This document shows, one piece after another, positions 25,690 through 36,731 of a stretch of 64,000 nt of DNA. The notes under the pieces are model-generated. The model worked only from the letters and a program-made list of their open reading frames with translations, searched no databases and was not told the origin of the DNA. Source of the stretch: Bacteroides sp. 519 (GTDB taxonomy: Bacteria; Bacteroidota; Bacteroidia; Bacteroidales; Bacteroidaceae); contig NZ_QVMJ01000001.1 of assembly GCF_010500955.1 (NCBI RefSeq), forward strand, positions 500,215-564,214, given 5' to 3'. Position 1 is the stretch's first letter, and each line of letters starts with the position of its first letter. A program made the translations under genes and the position numbers.

Positions 25690-26820
25690 ATGAAAAAAAT
25701 ATATAGTACATTGGTTCTGTTGCTTAGTCTCTTCTCCTTTGCTTCGTGCGATGATGATAGAGATTCTAATCCAACATTAGCCGAGCCTACAGAATTTATA
25801 TTGAATACCCCCAAATATGTTTCAGGTATTTATGACTTGAAAAATACAGAAAGCATACAATTAACTTGTACACAACCGGATTATGGCTTTACTGCTGCTG
25901 CAACTTATAGTGTACAAATTGCTGTGGAGTCCAATTTCTCTAACTATACCACATTGGGCACAACATACAATACAGCTGCTATGGAAGTGAATGCTAAAGA
26001 AGTGGCTGTAGCTCTTGTTGGATTACTTGAAGTGGAAGAGGCAGAAAACTATCCAAAAGATATTTTTCCTGTATTTGTGAGGTTGGAATCTAAACTGTCA
26101 AATGGAACAGGAAAGATAACTTCAAACATTATCGAATTACCTAAGGTGAAAGGATACTTTGCTCTTGACGACATGGTAATGCCCGAGAATATGTATGTTA
26201 TAGGTAATGTTGCCGGTAACTGGGATTGGACAAAGAGTATTGCATTAACTCCAGTGAACAGTACCGAAGGTAAGTTCTGGGGAATTGTTTATTTGGGCGA
26301 AACAACTGGTGGTGATAAGGCTGAAATTAAATTCAACTGGGAAAAATCATGGGACATTGGCGAAAACTTTGGAATGAAGAATTCTATAATAGATGATGCT
26401 TCTAAGGAATTGGCTGGTATTTCTGGTGAAGATAATATTAAAATAGGTAATTCAGGCTGGTATCTGGTTGTAGTTAAAGTTGAAATAGAGGGTCGTTCTT
26501 ATAAATATAATGTTCAGTTCCTGGCTCCAAATATATATTTAATTGGAGGTACTGTTGGTGGTTGGGATATTTTGGATAGTAATTTGTTTACTGTTCCAAC
26601 AACAGTTGATGGTGAGTTTGTTTCTCCTGCTTTTACTGTTGCCGATGAACTTCGTATGTGTGTGAAACTTGAAGGGCAAGAATGGTGGCATACTGAATTC
26701 ATTATTGCTAATGGTGAGATTGACTACCGTGGAACAGGTGGCGATCAGGATCGTGTAAAGGTAGCTGCTGGTAAAAAAGCTTACCTCAAATTTAGTGATG
26801 GAACAGGTTATATTCAGTAA
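25690..26820 (+). CDS. susE: SusE-like starch-binding lipoprotein
   Basis: 376 residues. The signal ends SLFSFASC with DDDRD directly after the cysteine, a Bacteroidota surface-export-like signal. An N-terminal SusE domain (EPTEFILNTPKYVSGIYDLK, about 30-150) is followed by two modules that each start with a YVIGNVAGNWDW or IYLIGGTVGGWDI motif, resembling the starch-binding modules of SusE/SusF. It lies 26 bp after susD. It should bind alpha-glucan at the surface and tune uptake rather than catalyse. Confidence 0.88.
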   Translation: MKKIYSTLVLLLSLFSFASCDDDRDSNPTLAEPTEFILNTPKYVSGIYDLKNTESIQLTCTQPDYGFTAAATYSVQIAVESNFSNYTTLGTTYNTAAMEVNAKEVAVALVGLLEVEEAENYPKDIFPVFVRLESKLSNGTGKITSNIIELPKVKGYFALDDMVMPENMYVIGNVAGNWDWTKSIALTPVNSTEGKFWGIVYLGETTGGDKAEIKFNWEKSWDIGENFGMKNSIIDDASKELAGISGEDNIKIGNSGWYLVVVKVEIEGRSYKYNVQFLAPNIYLIGGTVGGWDILDSNLFTVPTTVDGEFVSPAFTVADELRMCVKLEGQEWWHTEFIIANGEIDYRGTGGDQDRVKVAAGKKAYLKFSDGTGYIQ

Positions 26821-26843
26821 TTATCAGAAAAAACGAATTGATC

Positions 26844-28310
26844 ATGAAAAATATCAGCATATATATAATGATGCTTCTTGCTCTCTGTGTAACAGCGTGC
26901 GATGAAGACTTTAATAAAGATGTGGCTGCGCCACAAACCAATCCGCAGGAGAATCCACAGACTATTGCCGGTTTTTCCATAGCAAAAGATACAGATTTCA
27001 ACTCGGCTATTGTTTTAGCTGATTTGGAAGAGGGTACAATGTTGACGGCAGTAAAAGCAACAGCAACTCCTGAAATGGCCGAAGGTGCAAGTGTTGCTTT
27101 TCGCTTGCAACTTTCAGATACTGAAGATTTTGCCAATATTATGGACTTGGCATCTATTAGTGAAGGCAATGCTGCTACAGTATTGGTTGAAGACTTAAAT
27201 GCTACAGTTATCGAACTATTTGGTAAAGCACCTGAAGCACGGACTACTTATCTACGTGCTTATATCTATATTCTTGATGGTACTTCTGCCAGTATGATGC
27301 CTGATCCGATAGCTTTGGGAACAGTTATTGCAACTCCGATTAGTCCAGAAATAGACTCTGCCTATTATTTGATTGGTACACCCAATGGTTGGAATGGTGA
27401 AGATGTAAGTACACTACTTAAATTCTCACATAGTGGCAAAGATGTGTATGAAGATTCAGAATTTACGCTTATGTTTGAAGCAACAGAAGATTCTTATTGG
27501 AAAATTATTCCTCAGAAGTTGGTAGATGCTGTGAATAATGGTGAAGCTGCTGATGTGTGGAAGGATGGTGTACTTGGTACAGCAGTAAATGATGATGATT
27601 CCCTTGAAGGTGAGTTGGTAGATACTGATCCTGGTGCCGGATTGATAAAAGGAACTGGATGGATAAAGATGACTTTGAATATGATGGAGCGCACCTATAA
27701 AGTTGAAATAATAGGTGAAATGGCACGCACACTTTATGTACCTGGCAGCTATCAAGATTGGAAACCAGCTACAGCTGCAACACTTTATACCCAGAATGTT
27801 GACTTTAAGTATGATGGTTATGCGAATTTGAATGCTAACGCAGAGTTTAAATTCGTAAATGGTCCAGATTGGCCCAACGGAGACAATGGCTACAAAGATT
27901 ATGGTACTGATTTGGATGGCGATACTGGTAATTTGAACGGGAGTAGTAACATTTCTACTACAGAAGCCGGTTTTTATCGTCTAACAGTTGACTTGTCTGG
28001 TAGTGTATATACCTATACTGCTACAAAAACAGTTTGGGGACTCATTGGTGATGCTACTACAGGTGGATGGGATAATTCTACCGAAATGACATTGGATCCG
28101 GAAACCTATAAATGGACTGTAACTACAACTTTGGCAGCAGGTACATTTAAATTTCGTGCAAACAATGGTTGGGATATCAATCTAGGGGGCGATTTAAACA
28201 ACTTGACTTATGGTGGTGATAATATAAGCATCGATGCAGATGGTGAATATATTATAACATTAGACTTAAGCGATCCTAAAGCATATAAAGCTACAGTTGT
28301 GAAGAAATAG
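26844..28310 (+). CDS. susF: SusF/SusE-like starch-binding lipoprotein
   Basis: 488 residues from ATG at 26844 (a TTG two codons earlier is unlikely). The signal ends LLALCVTAC followed by DEDFNKD. A SusE-like N-terminal domain is followed by about three binding modules, each opening with a motif such as YYLIGTPNGWNGEDV, LYVPGSYQDWKPATA or WGLIGDATTGGWDNS. One more module than the preceding protein matches the SusE/SusF relationship in the Bacteroides sus locus. It is a surface lipoprotein that binds starch without cleaving it. Confidence 0.85.
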   Translation: MKNISIYIMMLLALCVTACDEDFNKDVAAPQTNPQENPQTIAGFSIAKDTDFNSAIVLADLEEGTMLTAVKATATPEMAEGASVAFRLQLSDTEDFANIMDLASISEGNAATVLVEDLNATVIELFGKAPEARTTYLRAYIYILDGTSASMMPDPIALGTVIATPISPEIDSAYYLIGTPNGWNGEDVSTLLKFSHSGKDVYEDSEFTLMFEATEDSYWKIIPQKLVDAVNNGEAADVWKDGVLGTAVNDDDSLEGELVDTDPGAGLIKGTGWIKMTLNMMERTYKVEIIGEMARTLYVPGSYQDWKPATAATLYTQNVDFKYDGYANLNANAEFKFVNGPDWPNGDNGYKDYGTDLDGDTGNLNGSSNISTTEAGFYRLTVDLSGSVYTYTATKTVWGLIGDATTGGWDNSTEMTLDPETYKWTVTTTLAAGTFKFRANNGWDINLGGDLNNLTYGGDNISIDADGEYIITLDLSDPKAYKATVVKK

Positions 28311-28333
28311 TATAACATTTTAATTCAAGGTAA

Positions 28334-28383
28334 AAAGTGTCAAAAGTCTGATTCAATAAATGGAGAATGACTTTTGGCACTTT
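28334..28383 (+). promoter_or_regulatory. Intercistronic stem-loop between susF and the amylase gene
   Basis: AAAGTGTCAAAAGTC (28334-28348) pairs with GACTTTTGGCACTTT (28369-28383) over 15 bp with a single wobble or mismatch. No T-run follows (ATAGTAAAAA), so it is more likely an mRNA-processing or stability element than a terminator. Confidence 0.6.
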
Positions 28384-28400
28384 ATAGTAAAAAACAGATT

Positions 28401-30713
28401 ATGAAAAAGAATATTTTCTTTTATTGGATACTACTAATAACATTATGTGTATCCTCTTGTTCCGATAACAATGATGAACCCGAACCCACTCCACCCGATC
28501 CACCAGGTCAGGAATACATAGAAGGCATCAATCAATTCCCTAAAGAATTTAAAGCCGACGAAGAAGTTGAAATTGTATTCAAAGCCTCAAAAACTTCTGC
28601 ATTATACAGTTATGCAGGTGATGTATATGTCCATATTGGCGTTGTAGAAGGCACAAACTGGCTCTATGTACCAGCCGACTGGGACAAAAACATTGCTAAA
28701 TGTAAAATGACTAAGTTGGAAAATAATGTATGGAGTCTTACCCTGTCTCCCAACATACGTAGTTGGTTTGGTGTTGCTGAAGGTGTTTCCGTACAAAAAA
28801 TAGGCATTGTATTTCGTAGTGCAGATGGAACAAAGAAAGGGATAGAGAATGATTCGTTTATCTCAGTAGAGGATAAAACCTTTACTCCGGGAGAAACAGT
28901 GTTTGCTCCTCAACCAGCAAATACCGTTGATGGCATAAATGTGACAGATCCATCTACGGTTACACTGGTCTTTTATGATAAGGACCTGAATGGGAAACAT
29001 AAAGACTATGCTTATGTAATTGGTGATTTCAATGATTGGAAAGTAGATAGCGAATATCAGATGAAACGTGATGAGGCTACCAGTTGCTGGTGGATTACAC
29101 TTTCTGAACTGGAGAGCGGAAAAGAATATGCTTTTCAATATTACTTGGGCAGTGAAGATGGTGTTCAGCGTATAGCCGATCCGTATACAGAGAAAATTCT
29201 TGATCCATACAACGACAAGTATATTCCTGCTTCCACTTACCCGAATTTGAGAACATATCCAGCCGATAAAACATTTGGCATTGCATCTACTTTCAGAACA
29301 GTAATGAAAGAAGATGTTGGAATTGTGTTTTTCGACGTAGAAGATAAACACAATCTGATTATCTACGAAATGCTTTTCCGCGACTTTACAACTTCGGGTG
29401 ATATAAATGGTGCTATCGAAAAGCTTGATTATCTACAGTCATTAGGTGTAAATGCTATTGAACTTATGCCAGTGCAAGAGTTTGATGGAAATGATAGTTG
29501 GGGATACAATCCTTGTTTTTATTTTGCATTGGATAAAGCTTATGGTACTAAAGAAATGTACCACAAGTTTATTCGCGAATGCCACAAAAGAGGTATGGCT
29601 GTGATTTTTGATGTGGTTTATAACCATGCTACAGGTTCCAACCCTTTTGCACAATTATATTGGGACGCTACTAATAATCGAACAGCAGCCAACAATCCTT
29701 GGTTTAATGTAAAAGAACCACATCCGTATGGTGTATTTCATGATTTCAATCATGAGTCGGCATTGGTACGTACTTTTGTGAAACGCAATCTGAAGTTCTT
29801 ATTAGAAGAGTATAAAATTGATGGTTTCCGTTTTGATATGACCAAAGGGTTTACACAAAAACAAAGCACCGAGTCGACAGCCTCAGATTATGATGCTTCT
29901 CGTATAGCCATATTAAAAGATTATAATGCAGCGATTAAAGCAGTGCATCCGGAAGCTATTGTTATTCTGGAACATTTTGCTGAATTGAAAGAAGAGAAAG
30001 AACTGGCCGAAGATGGTATGATGTTATGGCGGAATGCAAACGAAGCCTATTGTCAAACCGCTATGGGATGGGATGAGAAAAGTGCTTTTACACATATGGT
30101 TACCTATAATACCAAAATGCCATTTGGCGGTTGGGTTGGTTATATGGAAAGCCACGACGAAGAGCGTACTTCGTTCAAAGCCAAAACATGGGGAGATGGT
30201 GCAATAAAAAGCGATTTAACCACCCGGATGAAACAAGCACAGGTGAATGCTGCCTTTTTCTTTACTGTTCCTGGTCCTAAAATGCTATGGCAGTTTGGTG
30301 AACTTGGATATGATATTTCCATAGAAGAAAATGGCCGTACAGGAAAGAAACCAATTTTATGGGATTATTACAATATACCTGAGAGAAAAGGTTTGTATGA
30401 TACTTATTCCAAACTGATTGATTTCCGCCTCTCTTATCCTGAATTGTTTAAATCGAACACTTCCTTTAGTTGGAAAGTATCTACAAGTAATTGGGCAAAT
30501 GGTCGTTTCATTAATGCTCAAGCCGGAAACAAAGCAATGGTTGTAGTTGGTAACTTCACTGCGAATGATAGTGAATATACTGTTGAGTTTCCTGACAAAG
30601 GTACATGGTATGATTATATAAATAACACTACGCTTGAAGTAACCTCTAATACACAAAAGGTAACCGTTCCGGCTCATGAATACCGGTTGTTATTGAATTT
30701 TGAAGTGAGGTAG
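28401..30713 (+). CDS. GH13 alpha-amylase-family surface lipoprotein
   Basis: 770 residues from ATG at 28401. A lipoprotein signal (LLITLCVSSC) leads to a DNNDEPEPTPPDPP linker. Two beta-sandwich regions follow (about 40-160 and about 170-290, the second with YAYVIGDFNDWKV like a CBM48/early-set domain), then the catalytic barrel: LGVNAIELMPVQEF, DVVYNHATGSNPF, GFRFDMTKG with nucleophile Asp479, VILEHFAEL with acid/base Glu524, and MESHDEERTS with Asp586. All three catalytic acids are present. It should cleave alpha-1,4-glucan at the surface to oligosaccharides for SusC import. Last gene of the operon. Confidence 0.93.
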   Translation: MKKNIFFYWILLITLCVSSCSDNNDEPEPTPPDPPGQEYIEGINQFPKEFKADEEVEIVFKASKTSALYSYAGDVYVHIGVVEGTNWLYVPADWDKNIAKCKMTKLENNVWSLTLSPNIRSWFGVAEGVSVQKIGIVFRSADGTKKGIENDSFISVEDKTFTPGETVFAPQPANTVDGINVTDPSTVTLVFYDKDLNGKHKDYAYVIGDFNDWKVDSEYQMKRDEATSCWWITLSELESGKEYAFQYYLGSEDGVQRIADPYTEKILDPYNDKYIPASTYPNLRTYPADKTFGIASTFRTVMKEDVGIVFFDVEDKHNLIIYEMLFRDFTTSGDINGAIEKLDYLQSLGVNAIELMPVQEFDGNDSWGYNPCFYFALDKAYGTKEMYHKFIRECHKRGMAVIFDVVYNHATGSNPFAQLYWDATNNRTAANNPWFNVKEPHPYGVFHDFNHESALVRTFVKRNLKFLLEEYKIDGFRFDMTKGFTQKQSTESTASDYDASRIAILKDYNAAIKAVHPEAIVILEHFAELKEEKELAEDGMMLWRNANEAYCQTAMGWDEKSAFTHMVTYNTKMPFGGWVGYMESHDEERTSFKAKTWGDGAIKSDLTTRMKQAQVNAAFFFTVPGPKMLWQFGELGYDISIEENGRTGKKPILWDYYNIPERKGLYDTYSKLIDFRLSYPELFKSNTSFSWKVSTSNWANGRFINAQAGNKAMVVVGNFTANDSEYTVEFPDKGTWYDYINNTTLEVTSNTQKVTVPAHEYRLLLNFEVR

Positions 30714-30715
30714 TG

Positions 30716-30807
30716 TAAAGGAGGTAAAGTGAGGTAAAGGAGGTAAAGAGTTGAGTGTTTTTAACTTTATCTCACTTTACCTCTTTTTATTTCACTTTAC
30801 CTCCTTT
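30716..30807. terminator. Word-repeat hairpin between convergent genes
   Basis: The left arm (30716-30748) is built of GGAGGTAAAG words and the right arm (30765-30807) of CTTTACCTC words. They pair extensively but imperfectly around TTGAGTGTTTTTAA. It lies between the convergent amylase and M48-like genes and probably terminates both. It is the same class as the hairpin at 59951-60044. Confidence 0.75.
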
Positions 30808-30817
30808 GCCTTACAAT

Positions 30818-32302
30818 TCAAAACATTTCCAGTTGTTGATAAAGTTTGTTTGCCCATTGAATTTCTTCCATAGCCCATTCGGCATCATTGTCAGTGCTTT
30901 CAGCTTTAAAATCGGTCAATAAAGCTACATACTCTTTTAAAACGTCGGTTGCTTTAGCTTGTTTGTTTAACCGTAATAATACCAGTATTTCTTGTTTGTA
31001 AAGTTCTAGATTTGGAATATCACTAAGTACTTTAGCTTCCTGAATAAGTTCCAGACATCTTTCATTACCCTCTTGAGTATTTGTTAACTCCATATTGGCT
31101 TTAACAAGCACTACATAGTCCTCATCGTTAGCAATATTTGTATTGATCTTTTTGATCACCAGTCTTCTTGCAGCCTCATAATTATGGCTGTTAAGTTGAA
31201 TAATAGCATTTCTTGTTGTAACATTGGCCATTGTTTTTTGATAAGTTCGGTTACTAAACTCTTTACCATCACCTAAATCGGCTAACCTTTGATTGAGGTT
31301 CCCAAAAGTTTTTTCATCCTCATTATACTGTCTGTGTTCACGTTGATAATAGTTTCTGATCTTGGTTAATGCCGAAGTAAGAGCAGCCGGATCCATATTT
31401 GCAAATTTTAGAAACTCAACAGCAATCTTGTCAGCCTGTTTGCGTTGTTTATTGGTATACCCCATACCCAACCGTTTGATGGCAGAATAATTCAGTGCTT
31501 CATCTGCAACAGCAGCAGTGAGTAAAATACCTCCAGGAATATAATTGTCATTATTCTCTGTCAGAGCAATTTCCAAACCACCAGCAACTGCAACTAGAAA
31601 TCCTCCCCAGAATTCGGCTCTTCGGGCCCGCGATATTTCTTTTTGTACATTCAATAATGGATGATCCATAACATAATGAGCAATTCCTGATGCGATAATT
31701 GCAGTTAATTCTTCTACCGAATCTAACGTTGTCAGTAATCCAGTGCTAATAAGCAAAGTACCGTTTGCAAGCATATTTGCATAAGGAGTTGGCGATTGTA
31801 TAATCTTTAAGTCAGCATATTCCGGACGTTTTTTATTAAAATCTTTAGGAGCAATACCGCAGAAAATAGTTTTTACATAATCTATGATATAAGCATCTTT
31901 GTAATATAAATCTGATATTCCACTTAAATAATCATTCGATTCTTCAGTTAATTCCTGTCTTAAAGCAAATCGGTATCCTTTATTATCATAATACTCGAAC
32001 ATGTTCGATTTGATATATTCGGCCATCCAGAATTGCTCCATCGTTTTAGGGTGTAGTTCAACTATCTTTTTAGCTTGATTGGATGGAATAGAAATTTGAG
32101 TATTGTTGATAGACACTGCCAATTGTACATCACTTGACAGTTTAATAACATTCATAACCAATATTGGAGTTCCTTTTGGGAAATCATTGTAGCTGATTTT
32201 CAAAACTCCTTCAATGTCAACACGAGGAGTGAGATCCTTTCGCTGAGCATAGATGCTGGTTGATAAAGTTGCAATGATAAATAGAGATAATATCTTCTTC
32301 AT
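30818..32302 (-). CDS. M48-like protein without the HExxH zinc motif
   Basis: 494 residues with signal peptide (LSLFIIATLSTSIYAQ). Residues about 150-310 follow the M48/Loip fold: ANGTLLISTGLLTTLDSVEE, then LTAIIASGIAHYVMDH where active relatives have HEIGH-type HExxH. Here it reads SGIAH (205-209), losing the first His and the Glu, and the third-ligand region reads RKQADKIAVEF rather than ExxAD with an upstream Glu. The C-terminal 180 residues are TPR-like helices. It should therefore be a non-catalytic periplasmic protein, perhaps a chaperone or inhibitor-like paralogue. It ends convergently with the sus operon and begins about 230 bp from the CRISPR array. Confidence 0.8.
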   Translation of the reverse strand: MKKILSLFIIATLSTSIYAQRKDLTPRVDIEGVLKISYNDFPKGTPILVMNVIKLSSDVQLAVSINNTQISIPSNQAKKIVELHPKTMEQFWMAEYIKSNMFEYYDNKGYRFALRQELTEESNDYLSGISDLYYKDAYIIDYVKTIFCGIAPKDFNKKRPEYADLKIIQSPTPYANMLANGTLLISTGLLTTLDSVEELTAIIASGIAHYVMDHPLLNVQKEISRARRAEFWGGFLVAVAGGLEIALTENNDNYIPGGILLTAAVADEALNYSAIKRLGMGYTNKQRKQADKIAVEFLKFANMDPAALTSALTKIRNYYQREHRQYNEDEKTFGNLNQRLADLGDGKEFSNRTYQKTMANVTTRNAIIQLNSHNYEAARRLVIKKINTNIANDEDYVVLVKANMELTNTQEGNERCLELIQEAKVLSDIPNLELYKQEILVLLRLNKQAKATDVLKEYVALLTDFKAESTDNDAEWAMEEIQWANKLYQQLEMF

Positions 32303-32414
32303 GGTTGTACTATTTTAAAGTTGTCTAGCTAATTACAAAAATAAGAAGAGTGTTTCCCTTTTTACTTGTTTTTTTCCTAATTATTAATAGGGAATTCCCT
32401 ATAGATTACATCCT

Positions 32415-32532
32415 TTTTGAGGTTCTTATTCGCTTACGGTACTATTTTTTTTGATTTTATTGTTACTTGATTAGATAAAAAACTAGCTTTTACATTGAAA
32501 AAAAGTACTGAAAGTGAATAGGAACCTCAAAA
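32415..32532. repeat. 118-bp imperfect inverted repeat abutting the distal CRISPR repeat
   Basis: The left arm 32415-32452 (starts TTTTGAGGTTCTTATTCGC) and right arm 32498-32532 (ends GAATAGGAACCTCAAAA) are reverse complements with four mismatches over about 30 bp plus T/A runs. Three of the four mismatches become G-U pairs in a plus-strand RNA. The right arm ends exactly at the first base of the leader-distal CRISPR repeat (32533). It could be a small inverted-repeat element, or an RNA structure at the array end. Confidence 0.75.
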
Positions 32533-33249
32533 GTTTCAATTCTATACAGTTCGATTAAGACTTTCCGGCGTGAATGCTACTTGTACATATATAACCTCGT
32601 TTCAATTCTATACAGTTCGATTAAGACTATAGAAATTGAAGAAATGTTTACCAAGAATGAAGAAGTTTCAATTCTATACAGTTCGATTAAGACAGTTATA
32701 ATCATATTTTTCTGCTATTTCCTCTGCGATGTTTCAATTCTATACAGTTCGATTAAGACAACGCTGTACCACGATCTGCCTTCTCGCTATCGAAGTTTCA
32801 ATTCTATACAGTTCGATTAAGACTGGAATTAAAAGTAACAGGAACCGTATTCGTAGAAGTGTTTCAATTCTATACAGTTCGATTAAGACTATTGGAGTAG
32901 CTAAATCATTTATTCATGTAGGGAGGTTTCAATTCTATACAGTTCGATTAAGACAACAATGAAGGAAATGTTTTTGAAGTCGTAACAGAGTTTCAATTCT
33001 ATACAGTTCGATTAAGACATGCGTTATCCTATCTTCAGAAACGAAATATATCTTGTTTCAATTCTATACAGTTCGATTAAGACCCTATGCACGATTGTGT
33101 AAAAGAAATTTTCCAAAAAGTTTCAATTCTATACAGTTCGATTAAGACAAATAGTACTTTACCTTCATCTCTTCTTTAATCCAAGTTTCAATTCTATACA
33201 GTTCGATTAAGACTCTATGGAAATGACACAGATATTGAACATCTTGAAA

Positions 33250-33505
33250 GTTTCAATTCTATACAGTTCGATTAAGACAAAGGAGGGAAAATATGCACTG
33301 AAACGAAAGAAAAAGTTTCAATTCTATACAGTTCGATTAAGACATCTTATTTTCCTGATTACCCGCATACATAACGAGTTTCAATTCTATACAGTTCGAT
33401 TAAGACAAAGGAGGGAAAATATGCACTGAAACGAAAGAAAAAGTTTCAATTCTATACAGTTCGATTAAGACATCTTATTTTCCTGATTACCCGCATACAT
33501 AACGA
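33250..33505 (-). repeat. Exact 128-bp tandem duplication of two repeat-spacer units
   Basis: 33250-33377 and 33378-33505 are identical, each with two repeats and the spacers starting AAAGGAGGGAAAATATGCAC and ATCTTATTTTCCTGATTACC. This is a recombination product rather than two acquisitions. Confidence 0.97.
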
Positions 33506-36500
33506 GTTTCAATTCTATACAGTTCGATTAAGACGTGTCCGGGATTGCTTTCCGGATTTATGCCCGAACAAGTTTCAATTCTATACAGTTCGATTAAGAC
33601 ACTGATTGAACTCAACAATTATGATATGTCGTATGACGTTTCAATTCTATACAGTTCGATTAAGACGCAGCCTAAATATTTTTTTAGTTCTTGCTGAAGC
33701 TGTTTCAATTCTATACAGTTCGATTAAGACATTGGCTTACTCATGCTTGACCTCCTTCCATCATTAGTTTCAATTCTATACAGTTCGATTAAGACACCCA
33801 AGTTCCAGTATGTACTGAAATCGCTCCTGCCGTTTCAATTCTATACAGTTCGATTAAGACGAGTTCTCATTTTGATCATTGTTTGACTTTTTAGTAGTTT
33901 CAATTCTATACAGTTCGATTAAGACCATCACCAAACAATTTACTAAAAAAGGTTTCTCCGGTTTCAATTCTATACAGTTCGATTAAGACTTGTTAAGGAT
34001 CTCACAAACAAGCTTCCCACTGGAGGGTTTCAATTCTATACAGTTCGATTAAGACTGGACAGAGTATACTACATTAACGATAATGGAAAAGTTTCAATTC
34101 TATACAGTTCGATTAAGACGGAAAATTAATATGTATAGCTCTGTTTATCTCCTTCGTTTCAATTCTATACAGTTCGATTAAGACTAGACCTGGTATTGAA
34201 ATACAATAATATTGAGAGTTGTTTCAATTCTATACAGTTCGATTAAGACGCTTTTGAAGCCGAAGTTGCTTTGCATCTGCAACGGAGTTTCAATTCTATA
34301 CAGTTCGATTAAGACGAACAAAACCTGCGTTCAAATCCTGCCTACATAGGAAGTTTCAATTCTATACAGTTCGATTAAGACTAGGCTCTGGATGATTTTC
34401 AGGTGTGTCATCTAATTGTTTCAATTCTATACAGTTCGATTAAGACACCATTTCTTCTACTATTCCTGGAGTCGTTACTGAAGTTTCAATTCTATACAGT
34501 TCGATTAAGACATAGAACTCACCTATATTCTTTTTTATTCCACATATGTTTCAATTCTATACAGTTCGATTAAGACATTTCTTAGATGATTTTATTATTT
34601 ACTTAGAAGATCAGTTTCAATTCTATACAGTTCGATTAAGACTTGATCCGGCTCTTTTTTATGGTCGGACAGGATGGAGTTTCAATTCTATACAGTTCGA
34701 TTAAGACGTTGCGTTAATAATCGCCACCCCACCCCCCTAGGGGGTTTCAATTCTATACAGTTCGATTAAGACCCGTTCGCAAACCTAAAATTAGATGCGC
34801 AACCCTTCTGTTTCAATTCTATACAGTTCGATTAAGACTCACCTAAAGAATTATTTGAGTCAATGTTTCCAACAGTTTCAATTCTATACAGTTCGATTAA
34901 GACAAAATTGTCAAAGAAAAGTATTCCTACTCGGAAGAAGGTTTCAATTCTATACAGTTCGATTAAGACTCCTACAAACTAGTAAAACACTTACAGCCTT
35001 TGGAGGTTTCAATTCTATACAGTTCGATTAAGACCAGCAAAAGATAACTTTCCATTGTCATCAGACACAAGTTTCAATTCTATACAGTTCGATTAAGACG
35101 AAAGAAAGCCATGTTTGTCTAAATTGATCCTCATTGTTTCAATTCTATACAGTTCGATTAAGACGTTATTAACATAAATACTCTTTATCCGATCTCTGAG
35201 TTTCAATTCTATACAGTTCGATTAAGACCCCAGTTACCGGATTAAAACTACATGAATATTCTGAGTTTCAATTCTATACAGTTCGATTAAGACTGCAGAT
35301 AGTTTACCTTCCAATAATATTTTCTCAAGTTTCAATTCTATACAGTTCGATTAAGACTTCCATAAGGCTTCGGGAAATAATGTAGGTTTATCTGTTTCAA
35401 TTCTATACAGTTCGATTAAGACAATTAAATGTAATAATTGCTTTGTAATTCATAAGTATGTTTCAATTCTATACAGTTCGATTAAGACAATCAATTTCAA
35501 GATGCTTTTGCAGTTGTTCTACTTGTTTCAATTCTATACAGTTCGATTAAGACAACAACCAATGACAGTTCTTTCCTTCGTGCTGATTTCGTTTCAATTC
35601 TATACAGTTCGATTAAGACTAAATTTGACAAATACACTCTAATTGCATCTTGAATGTTTCAATTCTATACAGTTCGATTAAGACGATTTTCATTATACAA
35701 CCTGATTGCGCCTTCGTCCGAGTTTCAATTCTATACAGTTCGATTAAGACAAAGAACGCAGATGGTAATTCATTGATTTATCAAGTTTCAATTCTATACA
35801 GTTCGATTAAGACAAATGGAACATCAAACTTTAAACTACCTGATTTGCGGTTTCAATTCTATACAGTTCGATTAAGACGGGAAGAACGATTTTATTACAA
35901 AGCACAAAAACTTCGTTTCAATTCTATACAGTTCGATTAAGACTCCATATCCGGAAAAAATACGATTGTAAGGCGCAATGGTTTCAATTCTATACAGTTC
36001 GATTAAGACCACCTAATCCACTAGTATTTGTGCCAGGAATACTGTTTCAATTCTATACAGTTCGATTAAGACATCAAAGCAGCAACTAATCCAACAATAA
36101 CTCCAATGTTTCAATTCTATACAGTTCGATTAAGACGAAACAGATTATTCCATTTCACGAAGGACAAACAAGTTTCAATTCTATACAGTTCGATTAAGAC
36201 GAAAAAGAGCATTTAACTCTAAATTGGTTTTCACTCTTGTTTCAATTCTATACAGTTCGATTAAGACTCAATACGCACATACTGGAACATATTGCCTTCC
36301 TGAGTTTCAATTCTATACAGTTCGATTAAGACAAAAGAACATTTAACTCTAAATTGGTTTTCACTCTTGTTTCAATTCTATACAGTTCGATTAAGACTTT
36401 TTAGAATTGATCTCATTTATATTTCCTTTCTTGTTTCAATTCTATACAGTTCGATTAAGACATGATTCAGAAAGTCCATTTGTGCCTGTTTTTGAGGTTT

Positions 36501-36731
36501 CAATTCTATACAGTTCGATTAAGACTATCCCGAATTGTTATTCTACCATCAAAATAATTGGTTTCAATTCTATACAGTTCGATTAAGACCATGTCTTATC
36601 CAGCTCCTTTCTGCTGATTCTTCGATGTTTCAATTCTATACAGTTCGATTAAGACATCACTGCCTTTAATGGCAGTGTACTATACATCATTGTTTCAATT
36701 CTATACAGTTCGATTAAGACATGCCGTAACG

